A DNA stretch of 64,000 bases from Klenkia brasiliensis (GTDB lineage Bacteria > Actinomycetota > Actinomycetes > Mycobacteriales > Geodermatophilaceae). Positions within the stretch are counted from its first letter, which is position 1. Every line of letters begins with the position of its first letter. The DNA lies in the NCBI RefSeq assembly GCF_900100695.1, contig NZ_FNCF01000003.1:1-64000 (forward strand). Reading direction: 5' to 3'. The notes under the pieces are model-generated. The model ran no database searches. It was not told the origin of the DNA and saw only the letters and a program-made list of their open reading frames with translations. Below are positions 1-8,551 of the stretch, in pieces. The position numbers and the translations under genes were made by a program.

Positions 1-755
1 GCCTGGGCGATCATGAACCCGTCGCCCTCGCCGGCCAGCATGTTGCGCGCCGGCACCCGGACGTCGGTGAACCGCAGCTCGGAGTGCCCGTGCTGGTCCT
101 GGTAGCCGAAGACCGGCAGGTGCCGGACGATCTCCAGGCCGGGGGTGTCGCGGGGGACCAGGATCATCGACTGCTGCCGGTGCGGCGGGCCGTCGGGGTC
201 GGTCTTGCCCATGACGATGAAGACCTGGCAGCGCTCGTCGGCCGAGCCGGTGATCCACCACTTGCGGCCGTTGATGACGTAGTCGTCGCCGTCGCGCACG
301 ATCGAGGTGGAGATGTTGCGGGCGTCGGAGGACGCGACGTCGGGCTCGGTCATCGCGAACCCGGAGCGGATCTCCCCGGCCAGCAGCGGCTCGAGCCACT
401 GCTGCTTCTGCTCGGGCGTGCCGAACAGCATCAGGGTCTCCATGTTCCCGGTGTCCGGGGCCCCGCAGTTGATGACCTCGGGGGCGATGACCGGCGACCA
501 GCCGGTGATCTCGGCGACCGAGGCGTACTCCAGGTTGGACAGCCCGGCGAGCTCGTGGTGGAACAGGTTCCACAGCCCGCGGGAGCGCGCCTCGGCCTTG
601 AGCTCCTCGATGACCGGCGGCAGGCCGTGGTCGTCGTGGCCGCGCTCGCGGCGCCAGGCGTGGTAGGTCGCCTCGGCCGGGAACACCCGCTCCCGCATGA
701 AGTCCCACATCCGGCCGGTGACGTCCTCGGCGGCCGGTGAGAGTGCGAAATCCAC
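1..755 (-). CDS. Acyl-CoA dehydrogenase, ACAD10/11-like (C-terminus cut by window edge)
   Basis: This flavoenzyme should introduce an alpha-beta double bond into an acyl-CoA. About 251 residues are visible, covering the N-terminal helical domain and the middle beta domain. The FAD/substrate signature FAMTEPDVASSD and the following DYVINGRKWWITG strand are clear. The start chosen is GTG at 755, giving MDFALSPAAEDV, because GAGGAG lies just upstream; an in-frame ATG at 779 is the alternative. The C-terminal domain with the catalytic base lies outside the window. The gene is the next one downstream of acyl-CoA synthetase 1 on the same strand. Family assignment is firm; the substrate is unknown. 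Confidence 0.88.
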   Translation of the reverse strand, partial: MDFALSPAAEDVTGRMWDFMRERVFPAEATYHAWRRERGHDDHGLPPVIEELKAEARSRGLWNLFHHELAGLSNLEYASVAEITGWSPVIAPEVINCGAPDTGNMETLMLFGTPEQKQQWLEPLLAGEIRSGFAMTEPDVASSDARNISTSIVRDGDDYVINGRKWWITGSADERCQVFIVMGKTDPDGPPHRQQSMILVPRDTPGLEIVRHLPVFGYQDQHGHSELRFTDVRVPARNMLAGEGDGFMIAQ

Positions 756-793
756 GAAGAACTCCTCGTTCCAGGGCATGCGGGAGGACGGAC

Positions 794-806
794 CGGACCA
801 GGTCCG
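794..806. repeat. 13-bp dyad between synthetase 1 and the acyl-CoA dehydrogenase
   Basis: CGGACC and GGTCCG flank a single A in the 75-base gap between the two leftward genes. It could be a weak terminator stem or a protein site. No T-run follows it and it does not match the operator found elsewhere in the cluster. Confidence 0.3.
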
Positions 807-830
807 ACCCGGGGGCGGGACGTCGTCGGA

Positions 831-2357
831 TCAGGCCTGAGCGAAACGCCGCTTGAGCGCCATGCGGTCGATCTTGGAGTTCGCCATCCGGGGGAGCTCG
901 TCGACGACCTCGATGCGACGCGGCCGTTGAAGGCCCTGGAGGTCCGGGTGGGACCGGCACCAGGCGGAGAGGTCCTCAGCCGTGGTCGTCGGGTCGACCG
1001 GGACGACGATCGCGGTGACCTGCTGCATGTACCGCTCGTGGGGGGTGCCGATCACCGCGACCTCGGCGATCAGCGGAGAGGAGGCCAGATGGTTCTCCAC
1101 CATCTGCGGGAACACGTTCTCGCCACCGCTGATGATGAGGTCGTCGGTCCGTTCCACGTAGTACAGGAACCCGTCGGCGTCGGCGGTGACCATGTCGGCG
1201 GTCCTGAACCACCCGTCGGTGAACCTGTCCGTCGTGGCCGCGTCGTTCTGCCAGTAGCCGGGGGTGACCGCGTCCCCACGGACCCACAGCTCACCCACCA
1301 CCCCGGAGCCCAGGGGGGCTGCCTCACGCTCTCCCACGGGCACGACCTGCCACGCGACGACCTGCTCCAGCGGCCGCCCCAGCGACCGGTCGCGTTGCGG
1401 CTCGTCCAGGGGTTCGGTCGCCGACAGGCCGTTCTGCTCCGTCTGGCCGTAGATGTTCCGGACACAGCTGATGCCGGTGGCCTCGGCGAAACGGCGCAGC
1501 GGCCCCTCGGGCAGGGCTGACCCCCCGACCGCCACGACCCGGAACGACGGCAGGACGACCGGGTCGTCGCGGCGGTCGTTGGCGACGTCGACCATCATCG
1601 TCGGCACCAGCGCTGCGACGGTGGGTCGTCGCTGAAGCGCGAGCTCGACCCACTGCCGCTTGTCCCAGCGGGTCATGAGGCTCACCGTTCCCCCGGCCAG
1701 CAGGGTCGGCAACGAGATCAGCTGCAGGCCTCCGACGTGGAACAGCGGCGTGCACACCAAGGCGTGGTCGTCGCCGTCGAGCGACCAGACCTGCTGGACT
1801 GCCTCGCACTGCGCCGAGGTGTTGCGATGGGTCTGACGCACACCTTTCGGGACCCCGGTGGAGCCACTGGTGTACATGATCATTGCCTCGGCATCGTCGA
1901 GCCGGGGCGTCACCGCACGCTCGGGGACGTCGGTCAGCTCGCTGAGCGCCCAGCATGCGCCGGCCGCTGGTTCCAGGCTGATGATCCGTTCGGCAGCCGG
2001 CAGCCCATCGAGCAGGTCGCGTGTCCGCGCGACGTCCGCCGGTGCGACCAGGAACCAGGTCGCGCCCGAGTCCTCGGCGACGTGGCGGACCGCGGTGGGG
2101 TTGAACAGGTAGTTGACGGGGACGACCACACCGCCGGCCTGCAGCACTCCTGCCCACGACGGCAGCCACTCGATGCAGTTGGGCAGGTAGAAGGCCACCC
2201 GATCGCCGGGGCGCAGGCCTCGGGCGAGGAGTGCAGCCGCGAACCGACCGGCCCTGTCCAGGAGATCTCCGAACGTGACCTGCGCACCCGCGCAGTGCAG
2301 CGCTACCGCGTCCGGTCGACGACGTCCAATGCGGACCAACTGGTTGATGATGTTCAC
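831..2357 (-). CDS. Acyl-CoA synthetase (AMP-forming), copy 1
   Basis: A 508-residue member of the ANL adenylating superfamily. It should activate a free carboxylic acid to its CoA thioester with ATP. The phosphate-binding loop MYTSGSTGVPKG starts at residue 161. NIYGQTEQNG and GWFRTADM follow, and the C-terminal lysine motif NSKIDRMALK carries the A10 lysine. The GTG at 2357 is chosen because GAGGAGG sits five bases upstream; longer upstream frames overlap the crotonase and lack such a site. It has its own operator/promoter in the 94-base gap upstream. It is closely paralogous to the synthetase at 18029-19567, sharing long identical stretches around the P-loop. The class fits fatty or cyclic acids, but the substrate is not readable. 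Confidence 0.9.
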   Translation of the reverse strand: MNIINQLVRIGRRRPDAVALHCAGAQVTFGDLLDRAGRFAAALLARGLRPGDRVAFYLPNCIEWLPSWAGVLQAGGVVVPVNYLFNPTAVRHVAEDSGATWFLVAPADVARTRDLLDGLPAAERIISLEPAAGACWALSELTDVPERAVTPRLDDAEAMIMYTSGSTGVPKGVRQTHRNTSAQCEAVQQVWSLDGDDHALVCTPLFHVGGLQLISLPTLLAGGTVSLMTRWDKRQWVELALQRRPTVAALVPTMMVDVANDRRDDPVVLPSFRVVAVGGSALPEGPLRRFAEATGISCVRNIYGQTEQNGLSATEPLDEPQRDRSLGRPLEQVVAWQVVPVGEREAAPLGSGVVGELWVRGDAVTPGYWQNDAATTDRFTDGWFRTADMVTADADGFLYYVERTDDLIISGGENVFPQMVENHLASSPLIAEVAVIGTPHERYMQQVTAIVVPVDPTTTAEDLSAWCRSHPDLQGLQRPRRIEVVDELPRMANSKIDRMALKRRFAQA

Positions 2358-2378
2358 GTCCACCTCCTCGGCACGGTC

Positions 2379-2423
2379 AACGTAGGGGCCCTCTGGACGG
2401 TCCGGATGTCGCGTTGCAGGACA
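2379..2423 (-). promoter_or_regulatory. Operator site 1 and -10 element for synthetase 1
   Basis: TGTCGCGTTGCAGGACA at 2407-2423 is an imperfect 17-bp inverted repeat matching TGTCSC-N5-GSGACA at 11 of 12 arm positions. Reading leftward, TACGTT (2384-2379) begins 22 bases after it, a plausible -10 hexamer. The start codon is at 2357. The same operator-22-bases-hexamer layout recurs across the cluster. Confidence 0.65.
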
Positions 2424-2451
2424 GGTCTTCCGCCCCGGTGGGCCGGCTGTG

Positions 2452-3228
2452 TCAGGTACCGGTGAACTCCGGGGTGTCCTTGGCCAGGAACGCGCGAACC
2501 CCTTCCCGGGCATCGGCTGACCCCAACACCCGTGAGTTCAACGCGTGCTCCAGGGCGAACCCGGGTTCGAGGTTCTGGCCACGCAGCACGATCTCCTTCG
2601 ACGTCTGGACGGCCAGCGGGCCGTTGGCGGCGAGGCGGCGGGCCACCTCCAACGCGCGGTCCATGACCTGGTCTGCGGGGACCACCTGGTTGACCAGGCC
2701 GACCGCCAGGGCGCGCGTCGCGTCGATGCTCGCCCCGGTCAGCAGCAGCTCCATCGCCACGGCCCACGGGACCTGCTGAGGCAGCCGCAGGTGCGTACCG
2801 TCGCCGGGGATCAGCCCCCAGCGTGGCTCGGGCAGACCGAACACGGCGTCGTCGGAGACGATGCGCAAGTCGCAGCCCAGCAGGAGCTCGAAGCCGGCAC
2901 CCATGCAGAAGCCACGCACGGCTGCCACCACGGGCGTGAAGACCCCGGACAGGAACCGCCGTGTCGGATCGGGGTTCAGCAGGTCGGCCCGAGCCTGGAT
3001 GGCAGGCGGGAGCAGGTCGCGGAGGTCGCCGCCGGCGCTGAATGCCCGGTCGCCTGCCCCGGTGAGCACGATGGCCCGCACGTCGGGATCCCGGTGGGCT
3101 TCGGCCGACGCAGCGGCGAACTCCTCCACCATGCTCTGCGTCAGGGTGTTCAGCCGTTCAGGACGGTCCAGGGTCAGGATGGCCACCGGACCATCCCGTT
3201 CGACGCGGATCCGACCGGCGTCAGCCAC
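2452..3228 (-). CDS. Enoyl-CoA hydratase/isomerase (crotonase), copy 1
   Basis: A 258-residue crotonase-fold protein, full length for the family. It should hydrate or isomerise a 2-enoyl-CoA. The oxyanion-hole segment GDRAFSAGGDL and the region GFELLLGCD are present. By alignment, the two glutamates of classical enoyl-CoA hydratases fall on the E of GFELLLGCD and the E of GLPEPRWG, so the acid/base pair looks intact. The GTG at 3228 overlaps the end of the MaoC gene by eight bases and has GGAGG upstream. It is the last gene of a leftward operon starting at 8437. It is paralogous to 22273-23064, with a shared RLPQQVPWA segment. Confidence 0.88.
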   Translation of the reverse strand: MADAGRIRVERDGPVAILTLDRPERLNTLTQSMVEEFAAASAEAHRDPDVRAIVLTGAGDRAFSAGGDLRDLLPPAIQARADLLNPDPTRRFLSGVFTPVVAAVRGFCMGAGFELLLGCDLRIVSDDAVFGLPEPRWGLIPGDGTHLRLPQQVPWAVAMELLLTGASIDATRALAVGLVNQVVPADQVMDRALEVARRLAANGPLAVQTSKEIVLRGQNLEPGFALEHALNSRVLGSADAREGVRAFLAKDTPEFTGT

Positions 3229-3649
3229 GGAGGAACACCTCCGCGGTTCCGGTGATGGCCCGCACGCCGTCGGTCCGGTCCGCCCACACCTCGCAGGAGG
3301 CCAGCACACCACCGTCCGTTGCGGTCACGGCGGTGACCGTCCCCCCGACGAGCACGTCGTCGCCGGCGAAGACGTTGGCGCTGAAGCGAGCGGTGAGTGA
3401 ACGGACAGCGGACCTCGAACCGGCCCAGTCCACCAGGTCAGCCTGGATGTAGGCCAGCGTCGACCCGCCCTGGTTGATCTCCCGGTCACCGAGACCGGCC
3501 GACCGGACGGCGTCGAGGTCCCAGTGGATGGGGTTGGAGTCCTGCAGGACCAGGGCCATGACAGCGATGTGGTCCACGGCCACCCCGTGCACCGTTCGGC
3601 CGGGCAGCTCGGTCCCGACGGCGACATCACCGGTCAGCGCCCCGCTCAT
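3221..3649 (-). CDS. MaoC-like (R)-hydratase/dehydratase, hotdog fold
   Basis: A 142-residue single hotdog domain. The hydratase signature appears as QDSNPIHWD, with the usual catalytic Asp and His spaced by five residues. Proteins of this size pair with an N-terminal-type partner to form a heteromeric enoyl-CoA hydratase. That partner is the next gene upstream, overlapping by four bases (ATGA). The role inferred is hydration of an unsaturated CoA ester made by the dehydrogenases of the same operon. An alternative is a thioesterase-like hotdog, but the D-N-H signature argues for hydratase. Confidence 0.85.
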   Translation of the reverse strand: MSGALTGDVAVGTELPGRTVHGVAVDHIAVMALVLQDSNPIHWDLDAVRSAGLGDREINQGGSTLAYIQADLVDWAGSRSAVRSLTARFSANVFAGDDVLVGGTVTAVTATDGGVLASCEVWADRTDGVRAITGTAEVFLRG

Positions 3650-4089
3650 GCCGTGCCCCTCTTGAAGAGGTAGGTGCTCGTGACCGAACCCCGCTCGGAG
3701 TCGTCGGGGCCCAGGATCGAGACCAGGACGACGACGCTGTCCAGCGTGCTGCCGTCGCGCATGGTCCGCGTCCCGACGTCGGTGATGGCGGCGGTGGTGC
3801 GGTAGTCCGTGTCCACCGGCAGGTCACCGGTCTGGGCGATGCTGACCCCGCCGAACAGCAGGGTGTCCCCGGCCTTCTGCTCGGCGAGCTCGCACAGCTC
3901 GTCGACGGCGATGCCCATGCCGCGCAGGGAGGCGACGACCAGCCATACCGGCGAGGCCAGGTGCTCCTCCCCCGGTGGAGGTTCCGGTGCGTGCAGGGCC
4001 CGGTCGAGGATGGCGCTCTGGTATCGCTCGATCCGGAGTCTTCCGCCAGGGAGCTGACGGCCGCGTAGGCGTTCCAGTGTGGATGTCAC
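3646..4089 (-). CDS. FAS1-like / MaoC N-terminal-type dehydratase subunit
   Basis: A 147-residue protein resembling the non-catalytic N-terminal hotdog of two-domain MaoC dehydratases: a VWLVVASLRGMG helix, then TDYRTTAAITDVGTR strands. No D-x-N-x-x-H signature is visible, as expected for the partner subunit. It overlaps the catalytic MaoC gene by four bases, so stoichiometric translation is likely. It lies 10 bases downstream of the SDR gene. Family assignment is reasonable; the interaction with the MaoC protein is inferred from gene order. Confidence 0.75.
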   Translation of the reverse strand: MTSTLERLRGRQLPGGRLRIERYQSAILDRALHAPEPPPGEEHLASPVWLVVASLRGMGIAVDELCELAEQKAGDTLLFGGVSIAQTGDLPVDTDYRTTAAITDVGTRTMRDGSTLDSVVVLVSILGPDDSERGSVTSTYLFKRGTA

Positions 4090-4099
4090 GTCGGTCCTC

Positions 4100-4855
4100 T
4101 CAGAAGACGGTGTAGCCGCCGTCGACCACGACCTCGTTGCCGGTGTGGAAGGTGAGCCGCGGATCGGCGAGGAACGCTGCCACGTCGTGGAACTCCTCCG
4201 GGGTGGCCCAGCGGCGCACCGGTGTCCGGGCGGTCACGGCCGACACGAAGCGCTGGTCCTCCCGCAACGAGGTGTTCATGGCGGTCTCGGTCCAGCCCGG
4301 GATCAGGATGTTGCACCGGATGCGGTGCCGCGCCAGCTCCACGGCCAGGGTGCGGCCCAGTCCGACGAGGCCGGTCTTGGACGTTGCGTAGGCAGCCTGA
4401 CCGGCTCCGCCGTACCGGGCGATCGTGGAGGACACCACGACGATGGCCCCACCAGCGCCCCGCTCCACCATGTGCCGGGCGACGGCCTGGCAGGTGAGGA
4501 AGGTGCCGTCGAGGTTGGTACGCAGTACGCGGTGCCAGGTCGCGAGGTCCATCTCCAGGAAGGGGGCCGCCGACGCGATGCCGGCGTTGGCCACCAGGCA
4601 GTCGACAGCACCGAACCGGTCAACGGTCTCCTGGGTGGCCCGGACGACGTCCGCGGCGTCCCCGGAGTCGCAGGCCACGGAGACAGCTTCCGCGCCTGCG
4701 GACCTGAGCTCGGCGACGGCCGCGGCGTTGCGGTCCGGGTCCCGCGCCCAGATGGCTACCTTGGCCCCGGCGCGGGCCAGGCCGTGCGCCATCCCGAGAC
4801 CCAGGCCGCTGCTGCCGCCGGTGATGACGGCGGTGAGGCCGTGGAGGTCCTGCAT
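4100..4855 (-). CDS. Short-chain dehydrogenase/reductase (SDR)
   Basis: A 251-residue classical SDR. The cofactor motif TGGSSGLGLG sits near residue 12, NAG follows in the middle of the protein, and the catalytic motif is YATSK. It should oxidise a hydroxyl or reduce a ketone with NAD(P). It may be the 3-hydroxyacyl-CoA dehydrogenase step of this operon. The ATG at 4855 overlaps the TGA of the upstream acyl-CoA dehydrogenase (TGATG). A longer upstream frame exists but lies inside that gene and is not needed. Confidence 0.88.
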   Translation of the reverse strand: MQDLHGLTAVITGGSSGLGLGMAHGLARAGAKVAIWARDPDRNAAAVAELRSAGAEAVSVACDSGDAADVVRATQETVDRFGAVDCLVANAGIASAAPFLEMDLATWHRVLRTNLDGTFLTCQAVARHMVERGAGGAIVVVSSTIARYGGAGQAAYATSKTGLVGLGRTLAVELARHRIRCNILIPGWTETAMNTSLREDQRFVSAVTARTPVRRWATPEEFHDVAAFLADPRLTFHTGNEVVVDGGYTVF

Positions 4856-6078
4856 CAGTAGGACCTGGGCAGGCCCAGGCTGTGCTGGGCGACGTGGTTG
4901 AGCACCATCTCGTTGCTGACGGGGGCGATCTGCTGAAGTCGCACGATCGACCACAGGTCGGCCAGTCCGTACTCGTCGGCCAGCCCGTTGCCGCCGTGGA
5001 CCTGGATGGCGGTGTCCAGCGCGTGCATGCCGGCTTTGGCCGACAGGTACTTGCTCATGTTGGACGTCTCACCTGCCGGCAGGCCGGCGTCGAAGAGAGC
5101 TGCGGCGCGGAACGTCATGGTGCGGGCAGCCTCGACCTCGATGTGCGCGGCGGCCAACGGGTGCTGCACCGCTTGGTGCTGTGCGATGGGCACGCCCCAC
5201 ACCTTGCGTTCCTTCGTGTACCGGACCGCCTTGTCCAGGGCGTAGCGCGCCACGCCGGTGCAGATGACGGCGCTGAGCACGCGCTCGGGGTTGAGGCCGT
5301 CGAAGACCGCGGCCAGCCCGCCGCCCACCTCGCCGATGACGCTGTCGGCAGGCAGCCGGACGTCGTCGAAGAACAGGGTGAATTGACGTTCGGGGGCACG
5401 CAGGGCCGTCTTGAGCAGCTGCCGGGTCAGCCCGGGGGTGTCCCGGTCGACCACGAAGAGGGTCAGCCTGCCGCGGCCGGAGACCTCGTCGGTACCGGTC
5501 TTGGCGACGAGCAGGAAGTGGTCGCAGTGGTCCACGCCCGAGATGTAGTACTTGGTTCCCCGCACGACCCACTCGTCGCCGTCGAGCCGGGCGGTCGTGG
5601 ACACGTTGTGGCTGTTCGACCCGGCGTCGGGTTCGGTGAGCGCGAAGACGAACTTCTCCGTGCCGTCGGCGATGCCGGGCAAGAACCGCTGCTTCTGCTC
5701 CGCCGTGGCGTGGCGGGCGATGATGGGCGCCCCCATGCCCTGGCTGAGCACCATGGCCAGTTCCGGGCAGCCGCCGGCGGAGAGCTCCTCCAGGACCACG
5801 GCCAGCTGGGTCAACCCGGCTCCGCTGCCGCCGTACTCCTCCGGGACGGTGAGCCCGAGGAAACCTGCGCGCGAGAGGTCCTGCCAGAGCTTCGTCATCG
5901 GCTCGCCGGACTCCGAGCACTGCTGAAAGTACTCGTGCCCGTAGCGGGAGACGATCCCGGCAACGGATTCCCGGATCATCTGCTCCTCGTCCGAGGGCAG
6001 CAGCGGGATGCCCGGGGCCTCGCCGGCCGGGGCGGGCATGGGCTCGGTGGACGCGGTGGCCGGGGCGGTGGTGGTCAA
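4855..6078 (-). CDS. Acyl-CoA dehydrogenase with helix-G glutamate
   Basis: A 407-residue acyl-CoA dehydrogenase. The FAD/substrate region reads FALTEPDAGSNSHN, and QVHGGNGLADEY lies in the C-terminal domain. Where most members carry the catalytic YEGT motif, this one reads IAPVSNEM, so that Glu is missing. A Glu is present at residue 265 in LNPERV, where isovaleryl-CoA-type enzymes keep their base. The start is TTG at 6078, forming a TTGA overlap with the upstream gene and preceded by GAGGAG. The paralogue at 21095-22276 shows the same substitution. Substrate unknown. Confidence 0.88.
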   Translation of the reverse strand: MTTTAPATASTEPMPAPAGEAPGIPLLPSDEEQMIRESVAGIVSRYGHEYFQQCSESGEPMTKLWQDLSRAGFLGLTVPEEYGGSGAGLTQLAVVLEELSAGGCPELAMVLSQGMGAPIIARHATAEQKQRFLPGIADGTEKFVFALTEPDAGSNSHNVSTTARLDGDEWVVRGTKYYISGVDHCDHFLLVAKTGTDEVSGRGRLTLFVVDRDTPGLTRQLLKTALRAPERQFTLFFDDVRLPADSVIGEVGGGLAAVFDGLNPERVLSAVICTGVARYALDKAVRYTKERKVWGVPIAQHQAVQHPLAAAHIEVEAARTMTFRAAALFDAGLPAGETSNMSKYLSAKAGMHALDTAIQVHGGNGLADEYGLADLWSIVRLQQIAPVSNEMVLNHVAQHSLGLPRSY

Positions 6079-7241
6079 GGGAGCTCCTCGGGAAGGGGCG
6101 CGGGCAGGTTGACGAGCCGGCCCAGCTTGCTGCGGTGGGCGTGCGGGCTGCCCAACGCCAGGGCGCTGCTGGTGGCCCGCTTCAGGTAGAGGTGCACGGG
6201 GTTCTCCCAGGTGAAGCCGATCCCCCCGTGCAGCTGGAGGCACTCCTCGGCCGCATGCACAGCCACGTCGGAGCAGAGTGCCTGGGCCAGCGACGCGGCC
6301 ACCGGCAGATCGGGTGAGTCCTCGGCCGCGCAGGCCGCGGCGTACCGGGCGACGGCGCGCGCCTGGGTCACCTGCACCCACAGGTCGGCGCACCGGTGGC
6401 GCAGGGCTTGGTAGCTGGCCAACGTCCGACCGAACTGCCGGCGGTCCTGCAGGTAGCCCACTGTCGCCTGCAGGCACCACTCCGCGACCCCGAGTTGCTC
6501 CGACGCCAGCACCGCTGCGCCGACCACGGTGGCGTGCTCGACGGCGGAGGAAGCATCCGCAGCGACCAGCTCGGCCGCTGCCCGGTCCAGGACGATGTCC
6601 ACCAGAGGTCTGGTCTCGTCCAGGGACACGACCGGTGTCCGGGTCACCTGCTCCTGGTCGACCGCCACCTGCACGAGGGCGCCGTCCTGGGTGGGGACGA
6701 GCAGCACGTCGGCGACCCGGGCATCGGCCACCGATCGCACGGTGCCGCTGACCGTGTCACCGTCCCGCGTGCAGGTCGAGCGCCAGGTGTTGCCGGCGAG
6801 CTGCCCGAAGGGGATCAGCAGGGCAGCCGTGACGGCGCCCTCGGCCAGTCCCTCCAGCAGGTCGGTCGCGCCGATCCGGTCGAGCACCGCTGTCGCCATC
6901 ACGGCGCTGCCGAGGAACGGCACCGCGGCGACCGCCCGACCCAGTTCCTCGGCGACGACGGCGACTTCGCGCCAGGATGCACCGGCCCCGCCCCGGTCCT
7001 CCGCGACGGGCAGGCCGAGGACCCCGAGGTCGCGGCCCAGTCGCGCCCACAGATCGACGTCGACGCGTTCCTCGGCCTCGGTGCGGGCGAGCACGTCGGA
7101 CCACGGGCTGCGTGCGGTGACGAGAGCTCGCACGCTGCTGCGCAGGTCTTCCTCGACGTCGCTGTAGAGCAGGTCGGGCAGCGACGTGCCCTCGACGTGG
7201 TCCTGGCTGGTCGTGGTCGGGGTCTCGGCGGTCAGGCTCAT
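6075..7241 (-). CDS. Acyl-CoA dehydrogenase, probable non-catalytic partner subunit
   Basis: A 388-residue divergent acyl-CoA dehydrogenase. It keeps the family fold with QFGRTLASYQALRH and LHGGIGFTWENPVHLYLKRA, but its middle domain lacks the usual T-E-P-D/A-G-S-D motif. It ends shortly after the arginine-containing helix with no YEGT-type glutamate. Such proteins commonly form heteromers with an adjacent full dehydrogenase, as in actinobacterial steroid side-chain enzymes. The upstream gene 7238-8437 has the missing motifs and overlaps by four bases (ATGA). Heteromer formation is inference. Confidence 0.85.
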   Translation of the reverse strand: MSLTAETPTTTSQDHVEGTSLPDLLYSDVEEDLRSSVRALVTARSPWSDVLARTEAEERVDVDLWARLGRDLGVLGLPVAEDRGGAGASWREVAVVAEELGRAVAAVPFLGSAVMATAVLDRIGATDLLEGLAEGAVTAALLIPFGQLAGNTWRSTCTRDGDTVSGTVRSVADARVADVLLVPTQDGALVQVAVDQEQVTRTPVVSLDETRPLVDIVLDRAAAELVAADASSAVEHATVVGAAVLASEQLGVAEWCLQATVGYLQDRRQFGRTLASYQALRHRCADLWVQVTQARAVARYAAACAAEDSPDLPVAASLAQALCSDVAVHAAEECLQLHGGIGFTWENPVHLYLKRATSSALALGSPHAHRSKLGRLVNLPAPLPEELP

Positions 7242-8437
7242 CGCGGCAGGTCCTCCCAGGGGGTGTCGCGGTCGGCGCGTGGCTCGCCCGGCAGGCCCAG
7301 GACCCGCTCGGCGATGATGTTCCTGAGGACCTCGGACGTACCGCCCTCGATGGAGTTGGCCTTGGCCCGGAGGAACCGGAACCCCGGTGTCCGCTCGGCG
7401 AGGTCCCCGACCACCGGACGTCGTGCGGTCCAGTCGTCGTAGCGCAATGCCTCTCCCCCGAGCACGCCGAGCTCGGCGGCCGACGTCCGCTGGGCCAACG
7501 ACGCGTAGGCCAGCTTGGCGCCCGAGCCCTCCGGACCCGGTTGCCCAGCGAGCAGCTGCTGGGTGAGCCGGGCCGAGGTCAGCCGAAGGGCCTCGGCGTC
7601 GACCCACAGCCGCAGCACCTCGTCGTGCAGCCCGGCGGTGCGGTCCTCGGGGTGCTCGCGCCAGTGCTGGGCCAGGGTCCCGATGGGGCCGCCCTCCCGT
7701 GGTGGCGTGGCCCCGCCGATCGCCACCCGCTCGTTCATCAAGGTGCCCTGGGTGACTCGCCAGCCCGCGCCGACCTCGCCGATGCGCTGGTCATCGGGCA
7801 CCCGCACGTCGTCGAGGAACACCTCGTTGAACTCGGTCTCGCCGGTGATCTGGCGGAGGGGGCGCACGTCGACCCCAGGTGCATCCATGTCGCACACGAA
7901 GTAGGTCAGCCCCCGGTGCTTGGGTGCCTTGGGGTCGGTGCGCGCTACGAGCAGCGCCCACCGGGATTCGTGGGCCAGCGACGTCCACACCTTCTGGCCG
8001 TTGACCACCCAGTCGTCGCCGTCCCGCACAGCGGAGGTCGCGACGGCGGCGAGGTCGGACCCGGCGCCGGGTTCGCTGAACAACTGGCACCAGACGTCCT
8101 CGTGCGTCCACAGAGGGCGCAGCCAGCGATGCTGCTGGTCCGGCGTGCCGAAGGCCAGCAGGGTCGGTGCTGCCATCCCCAAGCCGATGATGTTGGAGTG
8201 CGGTCGGTTGTCCGGCGCGCCGGCAGCGGCGAACGCGTCGTCCACGGGTCCGTCGAGGGCCGAGGACGCGCCGAGGCCGCCCAGTCCGTGCGGCCACGAG
8301 ACGCGGGCCAGGCCGGCGTCGAAACGGGCCCGCAGGAACTCGAGGTCGTCGCCGCCGCGGGGGTCGTGGTCGGCGAGGAAGGCGGTGACCAGGCGGCGGG
8401 CCTCGGCCGGGGTCTGAGGAGGTGCTGGCGCGGTCAC
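7238..8437 (-). CDS. Acyl-CoA dehydrogenase, catalytic subunit type
   Basis: A 399-residue acyl-CoA dehydrogenase with FSEPGAGSDLA in the beta domain, DDWVVNGQKVWTS after it, and the catalytic Glu in SIEGGTSE at residue 364. It is the first gene of a seven-gene leftward operon (8437 to 2452). The start is GTG at 8437. No ribosome-binding site is visible, and a CACCAT -10 candidate lies only six bases upstream, so the mRNA may be leaderless. It probably pairs with the next gene, which lacks the catalytic Glu. Confidence 0.9.
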   Translation of the reverse strand: MTAPAPPQTPAEARRLVTAFLADHDPRGGDDLEFLRARFDAGLARVSWPHGLGGLGASSALDGPVDDAFAAAGAPDNRPHSNIIGLGMAAPTLLAFGTPDQQHRWLRPLWTHEDVWCQLFSEPGAGSDLAAVATSAVRDGDDWVVNGQKVWTSLAHESRWALLVARTDPKAPKHRGLTYFVCDMDAPGVDVRPLRQITGETEFNEVFLDDVRVPDDQRIGEVGAGWRVTQGTLMNERVAIGGATPPREGGPIGTLAQHWREHPEDRTAGLHDEVLRLWVDAEALRLTSARLTQQLLAGQPGPEGSGAKLAYASLAQRTSAAELGVLGGEALRYDDWTARRPVVGDLAERTPGFRFLRAKANSIEGGTSEVLRNIIAERVLGLPGEPRADRDTPWEDLPR

Positions 8438-8443
8438 CGGGCC

Positions 8444-8516
8444 ATGGTGACTGGGGGGTCCGGACGCAGGGTGTCGCGTTCTGCGTCACCTCGCCACCGT
8501 CACGCCCCCCTAGCGT
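8444..8516. promoter_or_regulatory. Divergent promoter with operator site 2
   Basis: TGTCGCGTTCTGCGTCA at 8472-8488 matches TGTCSC-N5-GSGACA at 11 of 12 arm positions. Rightward, TAGCGT (8511-8516) starts 22 bases after it. Leftward, CACCAT (8449-8444) also starts 22 bases after it. One symmetric site could therefore serve both operons. The leftward transcript would begin about at the GTG of 8437. Confidence 0.7.
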
Positions 8517-8551
8517 CCGTGGCGTCCCGTCCCCACGACCCAGGGAGTCCC

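Noticed and set aside
7541-8551. N-terminal extension of the first thiolase-like gene on the + strand
   Set aside because: The extra 337 codons are antisense to an acyl-CoA dehydrogenase and cross the divergent promoter. The GTG at 8552 has a ribosome site and gives a normal thiolase N-terminus.
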